A program made the translations under genes and the position numbers. From Petrosia ficiformis (taxonomy: Eukaryota; Porifera; Demospongiae; Haplosclerida; Petrosiidae), in contig OX345636.1 of NCBI GenBank assembly GCA_947044365.1, positions 55,469,746 through 55,533,745 on the forward strand: 64,000 nucleotides of DNA. The letters are read 5' to 3'. Shown piece after piece: positions 59,001 through 64,000 of this stretch. The notes under the pieces are model-generated. The model made no database searches. It was given only the letters and a program-made list of their open reading frames with translations, and was not told the DNA's origin. The stretch's first letter is position 1. Each line of letters starts with the position of its first letter.

Positions 59001-61340
59001 AAAGACACTTACACACACATCTACCATTTCATCAGGTTTATATTAATACACATATTATATATATTGAATATGTGCTGAATATTATATGTTTTCATTAGAT
59101 GAGGAGACAATAGGAGATTATCAGAAACCTCAAGAAACAGAACTATTTCAAGAGAAACAGTCAAATCATGTAGATGAGGATAAATCAGTGATTAGTGATA
59201 AAACACTAATAGCACTGGAAGGTTAGTTAAGTATTCATAATATTATACATTATGATTAATAATTATATTATTACAACAAAGAATGAGTCACTACAGAAGA
59301 TAGTTATTAGTAAGAATGAACAAGTCGAGGAACTACAGTGTATGTTAGAAATGAAGGAGGGAGAGTTAGAGTCATTACAAGAACGTAAATGTTGTGTTAA
59401 TTTGTAAGTAACATAACTTCATAATAATTCTGTTATTTTTTGTAGAAGTTATGACTCTGCAATCAACAATTACTAATAAATCTTCTAAAGTAGAGGAACG
59501 TCAGAAAATATTGGAGTTAGACAGTGATCAGACTAAGCAACTGAATGTACAAATGGAGGAGTTTAAAAAGATTGAGAAATTAAAGATTTCCTCCTCACAT
59601 GATTCAGAGGTTATCAAGTATAAGAGAGATGTTGCAGTTCAGTTCAGTTACATGAAACCAGAGCGTAAGTCATTTATCTTATTTCCAATTAACAGAACTT
59701 CAAACTTTATTCTATCATTTTAGCAGAGAGGTCAATACAGACAACAGATAAAACTTCGCAAACTGAAGAACTTCAGAATGCATTAGAGAATAACGAAGTA
59801 GATTTGGAAGAATTACAAATGCTGAGAGAAAAAATAAGGGAATTGGAAGTTACTATACAAGAAATGAAACAATTGGTGGAAACTAGAAAGACATCATCAC
59901 TTGTAGTACAAAACTCCAGTGACATCATTCCCTTATCAGGTTGGCTATAATAAATATAGACTAATCTTTTAATATTAAAATCATATTATTATACAGATGA
60001 TTCTGGTCTTCATATACCTAAAAAGAAGGTGTTTCATATTAAAGGGAATACTCTGGATTGGGGAGATTATGGGTTTAAGATTAATTTCCCAGAAGGTACC
60101 ATTCCACCATCACAAGTGCTTATCAAAGCTCTTGTTGGTGGTAAATTCCAGTTTCCTGATGGAATGGAACTTGTCAGTGCTTTATATGTAATCTCATTTC
60201 CTGAACAATTTGTCCAGCCTGTGAAATTACATATACAACACTGTGTCTATCTGAAGAGTTCACGACAGTTTAAATATCTCAGTTTCATAATAGCACCTAT
60301 AGATGAGTCAGTACCACCATACAAGTTCCAGTACATGGATGGTGGTAAATTCTATACTGATAGTCAGTATGGAATGATAGTTCGTTCCAAGTTTTGTATA
60401 ATGGGTATTGGTAAGAAGATTAATGGGGTAGATCCACACATCTCATTTGATGTAGGGGATATTAATGATACAGATAGTGAAACACAATCCTCATCTGAAC
60501 ATGGTTAGGATATTATAATAATTATAACTATTTATTATCACTATTTCTTAGCTGATGTTCAATCAATTGATAATGATGAGTGTCATATTGACTATTCTTC
60601 AGAAGACCAAGATCCACCTAGTAGCAATACTGATAATGAAATACAATCCACATCTGAACATGGTTAGGAAATTATAATAAACAGTATTTAACTTTAATTA
60701 CAATTATAGGTGATGTTCAGAATGATGTGTCTAATGCTGACTCTTCTTCAGAAGATAAAGATACTAGTAGTGATATTGAATATGTAACACAGTGCAAATC
60801 AGGGCATGGTTAGGATATTAATATTATCAATTTACTTTATTATAATTATTAATAGTTGAGGATTCATCAACTGACAACACTACTGAAGAGCATCTCAGTG
60901 GTGATACTGATGATAAAACACTACCCTCATCTGGACATGGTTAGGATATTAATTAATAGTATATATGATATTTTACTATTATTTTCTTATTATTATTGTT
61001 AGTTTGTGTTCAATCAACTGAGAGTATAGAAAGTAACAAGAATCCTGGTAACTACATGTATGGTGATAATGAAACTCCAATCACTGTACATTCTGTAACA
61101 ATAGGAGGTAGAGTAAAAGATCAATACACGGACAAACCATTTTTCGGACAGCCATTACTTTGGAACTATACATGCTACAGAACTCTGGTTTACACCAAAA
61201 TATACATACTTTCAGTACCTATCTGTGTTCCAAAAACTGTCACTTTTGCAAGTTGGTTGCGGCCGCTACACTGCTTTGCATATAAGTGTCCGACAACTGC
61301 AGTATTCAGACAAACTTACCATAATTCGGCCGCTAAGTGA
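56078..61340 (+). CDS. gene 3: kelch/coiled-coil/ZU5 gene, 3' end lost to an insertion
   Basis: Exons: 56,078-56,617; 56,668-56,846; 57,021-57,215; 57,697-57,868; 58,643-58,846; 58,901-59,035; 59,099-59,221; (59,280-59,384, acceptor mutated); 59,446-59,664; 59,724-59,939; 59,997-60,503; 60,552-60,662; 60,710-60,808; 60,856-60,939; 61,003-61,340. All phases agree, giving about 1,040 residues from the first exon found. The propeller has six full blades (LYCWGG, IFYYGG, LLLLGG, IMFGG, LVVLGG, WITVTGG), followed by coiled coil, ZU5 (LDWGDYGFKINFPEGTIPPS) and three similar acidic exons ending SEHG or SGHG. The last exon starts like the UPA entry exon but leaves homology near 61,125. The frame runs about 70 codons into foreign DNA and stops at 61,340, so UPA and terminal domains are missing. 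The first exon starts in phase 1 and its start-codon exon was not found. The product may be a truncated, possibly dominant-acting, family member or non-functional. Confidence 0.75.
59279..59384 (+). pseudogene. gene 3 coiled-coil exon with a lost splice acceptor
   Basis: Gene 2 has TTACAACAG before this exon; gene 3 has TTACAACAA, with G changed to A at 59,279. The next AG would shift the frame into an immediate TGA. The exon is 105 nt with phase-1 ends, so skipping it keeps the downstream frame. The donor (GTAAAT) is intact. Confidence 0.6.
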
Positions 61341-61651
61341 CAAAACGATAAACAAAGGGTGAAACATTTAACAAGTGCCCGACAATACTGTTCTACTTTA
61401 TCTCTATCCACTGGTAGAATTATTGCATCAACAGTTCTGTTATAGTTACAGACGAATTAGTAAGTTCTAAAGAGGTGTGAAATCATTTAACCGGACACAC
61501 CTACATGATTATACAACGCCACAAATCTGTGAATTATGAATAAGAAAAAAATGGTATACACAGACTGCTAGAAAACAAAATAACAAATGAAAGTGCACAC
61601 ATTGCCAGAAAAAAACATTATTTATAATAATTCCAATTGATACGATGTATG
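61125..61651. mobile_element. foreign DNA interrupting gene 3
   Basis: Homology with the UPA exon of genes 1 and 2 stops at about 61,125, and CpG-richer sequence begins (GCGGCCGC near 61,258 and CGGCCGC near 61,329). This leads into the minus-strand Ulp1/PHD gene, so it is probably the 3' flank of the same inserted element. The terminus was not defined. Confidence 0.5.
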
Positions 61652-62940
61652 TTATGAGCACTGCATACATTGCCAGAAAACACTTCTCACATCCTCGGGT
61701 ACTGTCACACATTTATAGTGATACCATCTTTTACAAATGTCACATTGTATCATTTCGTGGTCATATAGGTCAGGTAGTCTACATAAACAATATACATCAA
61801 TCTTTATTGTTTGATGTTTTGATCTGGTTAAGATATTCGAAGAGTTTTTCACTTTTGGAAAAGGAGTAATCTTTCCTTTTTCAAGGCAAATACACAAATG
61901 GCTACGCATTTCCGGTTGATTAAAGTAAACCATCTCCACATTATTATCCATTAAACATGTCTCTACAGCAAAGGCTATAGCGAAAAGACCACAGTCGGAT
62001 ATTCCAACTTGTTGCTGTACAGCGAGCTTTTCTACATTAAAACAATTTTTGTTAGTATTGACCAGTTGGGAAATTTGGAGGATAGTGGTTGAATTCAGTT
62101 CCATCAGTAAGCCTAAACTGTCCATAACATTTATTGTTGGTCTTGAGGTATATGGATTGCATGAAATGCATATCCAATGATTAGTACCTACATGTAGTTG
62201 GAAATAATTATGTATATATTAATAAATTTATATGATTATTTTATGCAATATTAATATAAAAATCCACAATAATAACTATGCTGCTTTCAGAGTACCATGC
62301 ACTATAGATCTATAATAGAGTTTTTGATATGCATTGGCCCATCAATAGCTAGCATATACGCCATTGGGAAGACAACAAACAGTTAATGCAACATAATCAT
62401 TATTAACTGCGCAATCTGGCCCAAAGAGAGACCTGTGCAGTGCCAAATAAGAATCTCTTTGAGCCAACATTGTGCCATATGAGCTTATTAAAACTCTGAC
62501 TTATAAGAGGGTTCAAGGAATGCTTAAACAATGCAGTGTTGCTAGTAAATCAAATAACGCTTGAGAGGAAATTCCCATTTATTACCTGTGTGTAGGATTT
62601 GAACAGAAGAAGCAGTTGAACAAAAAGGTTTGAACTTCAACTTCTCACCCAACAATGTATTTTGAAATCCAAACATGTTTGGAAACTGCTGCTTAAGCAG
62701 TCCTTGAGCAGAATTAATGACAACATCAGACAAGTCAATCCCATCACGTAAACATTGATGATCATGTGACGTCAAGTTCAAATGTCTCAACCACCAATTA
62801 TCAGTTACATCCAACATCCTTTCTGTTAATAAAATCCACTGCTAAGTTATAATTATACACAAAGCTATAATAATTACCATGCATTTTCTTTGCTCTACTT
62901 AATGTCTTCATCGGTTCTATACAATCATCATTAACTCTTT
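61652..62940 (-). CDS. Ulp1-type cysteine protease / PHD finger protein, transposon-associated, 5' interrupted
   Basis: Minus-strand exons: about 62,878-62,937 (broken by piggyBac), 62,586-62,822, and 61,652-62,187. Splice sites fit: the donor GTAATT at 62,877 joins acceptor ATTAACAG, and donor GTAATA at 62,585 joins acceptor ACATGTAG. The joined frame gives WWLRHLNL, AQGLLKQQFPNMFGFQ and QILHTG followed by TNHWICIS. It then reads MDSLG and QQVGISDCGLFAIAFAVETC. This is the His (NHW), Asp (MDSL) and Cys (SDCG) order of Ulp1/SENP (C48) proteases. A C4HC3 PHD finger follows (YCLCRLP...MIQCDICKRWYHYKC...WQCMQC) and ends the protein. C48 proteases of this form are common in eukaryotic DNA transposons. 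The protease core looks intact, but the upstream part of the gene is separated by the piggyBac insertion. Confidence 0.7.
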
Positions 62941-64000
62941 GAGCGCGTGGGCGTTTCACGTGATTGCCTCAATCACGCGACGTTTGTTGACCACAATTAT
63001 TATTAATTTAATAATTTTCTCTAACACGGTTTTGTTGCAAGGAGCAGTGAACAGCCACAGAGTTTTCAAACTGGACTCCTGTGTCTTTCTTAAAAGCATG
63101 AGTTCGTCATTTGTGTACCCAGATAGCACTCGTTTGTGACTGAATACGGTAAGCATATTTTATATAATAATATAAGTTTAGTATATGTAGATATTACTTA
63201 TAGATAATGGCATGTATGTATATAAATATAATAGATAGTAATATATTATACAGTAGTAACAAAGCCTCTCTGAGAGAATAGAGAATGTAGCGTGTATGTA
63301 GAGATAGATAGATAGTAATATACTATATAGTAAGTATAGCAAAGCCTGTGTAAAATGATGTGTTTTTTTTTTTACAAATAGCGTGCTGGATCTATGTATG
63401 TGTGGTACAGACGAAAACAGGGTACAATGCATAGTGCTACTTTACATTCATTACAACTGTATATTGTCCTTTTTCTGCCATTTCCTTTTTTAAAGCTGCA
63501 TACAGAGCAGTTGAGCTGTGTTGGCTTTCCAGCTGAAGATATTTCATTTCTCTCAGGAAAATGTCTTTCGGCAAGTCTGGCTGGTGGAGGAAGGGATTGT
63601 TTGTTTGGTTTCGGATTTTCATCACAGTACTTCAGTAGCAACTCTTTTGCCAAGGTGATTCGAAAGTCTTTGTGTGATAAATGTTGCTTAGATTGTAGAG
63701 AAATTTTATATAGTATGTAAGAATTTACAATTGATAGGTCTATCAGGTGGAATGCGGCTCTTTTCCACCATTTTACAGTTCTATGACAAAACCCATAGTA
63801 TGATAAAAGCTGATCACTTTTATCAACTCCTCCCATGTAGGTGTTATACCTGTCAACCATCACAGGCTTATGAATTTCTTTGCATCCACCAATAGCAAGT
63901 CTTGATCGTCTTTTCTTGGATGTCATATCATCACCATGGATTGTACTTATCATTGTAACAAGTCGTTTGTCCTGCCACTGGAGGGCTGTAAGTTGATCTC
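62931..64000 (-). mobile_element. piggyBac transposon, 3' part, extends past the window
   Basis: Begins at TTAA (62,931-62,934) followed by CTCTTTGAGCGCGTGGGCG, a typical piggyBac-like end, with a subterminal palindrome CACGTGATTG...CAATCACGCG. Two diverged tandem copies of a roughly 110-bp block with TAGATAGTAATATA lie at about 63,180-63,345. The transposase gene runs on the minus strand from the right edge. The insertion splits an exon of the Ulp1/PHD gene. The other end is outside the window. Confidence 0.7.
63372..64000 (-). CDS. piggyBac (PGBD4-like) transposase, C-terminal part
   Basis: The frame is open to the window edge. Inside it, LVTMISTIHG and then YNTYMGGVDKSDQLLSYYGF are hallmarks of the DDE_Tnp_1_7 catalytic domain; the GGVD/SDQ region holds the last catalytic aspartate of the piggyBac triad. 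WWKRAAFHLIDLSIVNSYIL follows, as in PGBD4-type proteins. The C terminus carries a cysteine-rich finger (CSVC...YSCNECKVALCIVPCFRLYH), the domain that binds the transposon ends. No stop or frameshift is seen in this part, so the copy may be recent. The N-terminal half lies beyond the window. Confidence 0.85.
   Translation of the reverse strand, partial: DQLTALQWQDKRLVTMISTIHGDDMTSKKRRSRLAIGGCKEIHKPVMVDRYNTYMGGVDKSDQLLSYYGFCHRTVKWWKRAAFHLIDLSIVNSYILYKISLQSKQHLSHKDFRITLAKELLLKYCDENPKPNKQSLPPPARLAERHFPERNEISSAGKPTQLNCSVCSFKKGNGRKRTIYSCNECKVALCIVPCFRLYHTYIDPARYL

Noticed and set aside
63394..63720. 108-codon plus-strand frame.
   Set aside because: Antisense shadow of the piggyBac transposase.

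Overview
The window looks like nuclear DNA of an early-branching animal, most likely a demosponge of the Amphimedon type. This rests on AT-rich, intron-dense genes with many 50-60 nt introns, abundant DNA transposons, and a tandem family of kelch / coiled-coil / ZU5 / UPA-like genes with helical, death-fold-like C termini. The species call is inference. No bacterial, organellar or viral genes, CRISPR arrays, rRNAs or tRNAs were recognised.

The core of the window is a tandem array of three plus-strand paralogues. Gene 1 (19,904-26,097) has exons in the correct order but about five frameshifts, so it is probably a pseudogene. Gene 2 (34,846-45,683) can be read through 20 exons with every splice phase matching, giving a model of about 1,189 residues: six-bladed kelch propeller, coiled coil, ZU5, acidic linker, UPA-like region and helical terminal domain. 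Gene 3 (56,078-about 61,125) is open through the ZU5 domain and a linker of repeated acidic exons, then is cut off by foreign DNA. Genes 1 and 2 end in different helical domains, and a decayed copy of the gene 1 type of ending lies just downstream of gene 2.

Between the genes lie three diverged copies of a large spacer: A (about 2.2-12.4 kb), B (about 26.6-33.7 kb) and C (about 48.3-53.1 kb). The array therefore grew by segmental duplication of [spacer + gene]. The spacers hold orphan exons of the same family (propeller blade 1, coiled-coil start, acidic linker), so they are partly graveyards of older copies. They also carry minisatellites and many TACATGTA-type palindromes.

Mobile DNA is dense. 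It includes a hAT fragment with a BED finger (about 1.0-1.36 kb), hAT-type MITEs with target duplications (1,852; 6,930; 30,447), piggyBac-type MITEs at TTAA (4,749; 30,654), a pogo/mariner-like element (11,089-12,242), and a Mutator-like element carrying gene fragments (12,397-13,167). Others are an element with a small HIRAN-like ORF (28,908-29,409) and several foldback MITEs. At the right end a Ulp1-protease/PHD-finger gene is itself interrupted by a piggyBac element at a TTAA. Several insertions are confirmed within the window because another spacer copy preserves the empty site.

Functionally, ZU5-UPA-death architecture is known from UNC5 and PIDD, and kelch propellers bind proteins. The array could encode intracellular sensors or adaptors for apoptosis or innate immunity. 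That role is inferred from domains, not shown by the sequence.
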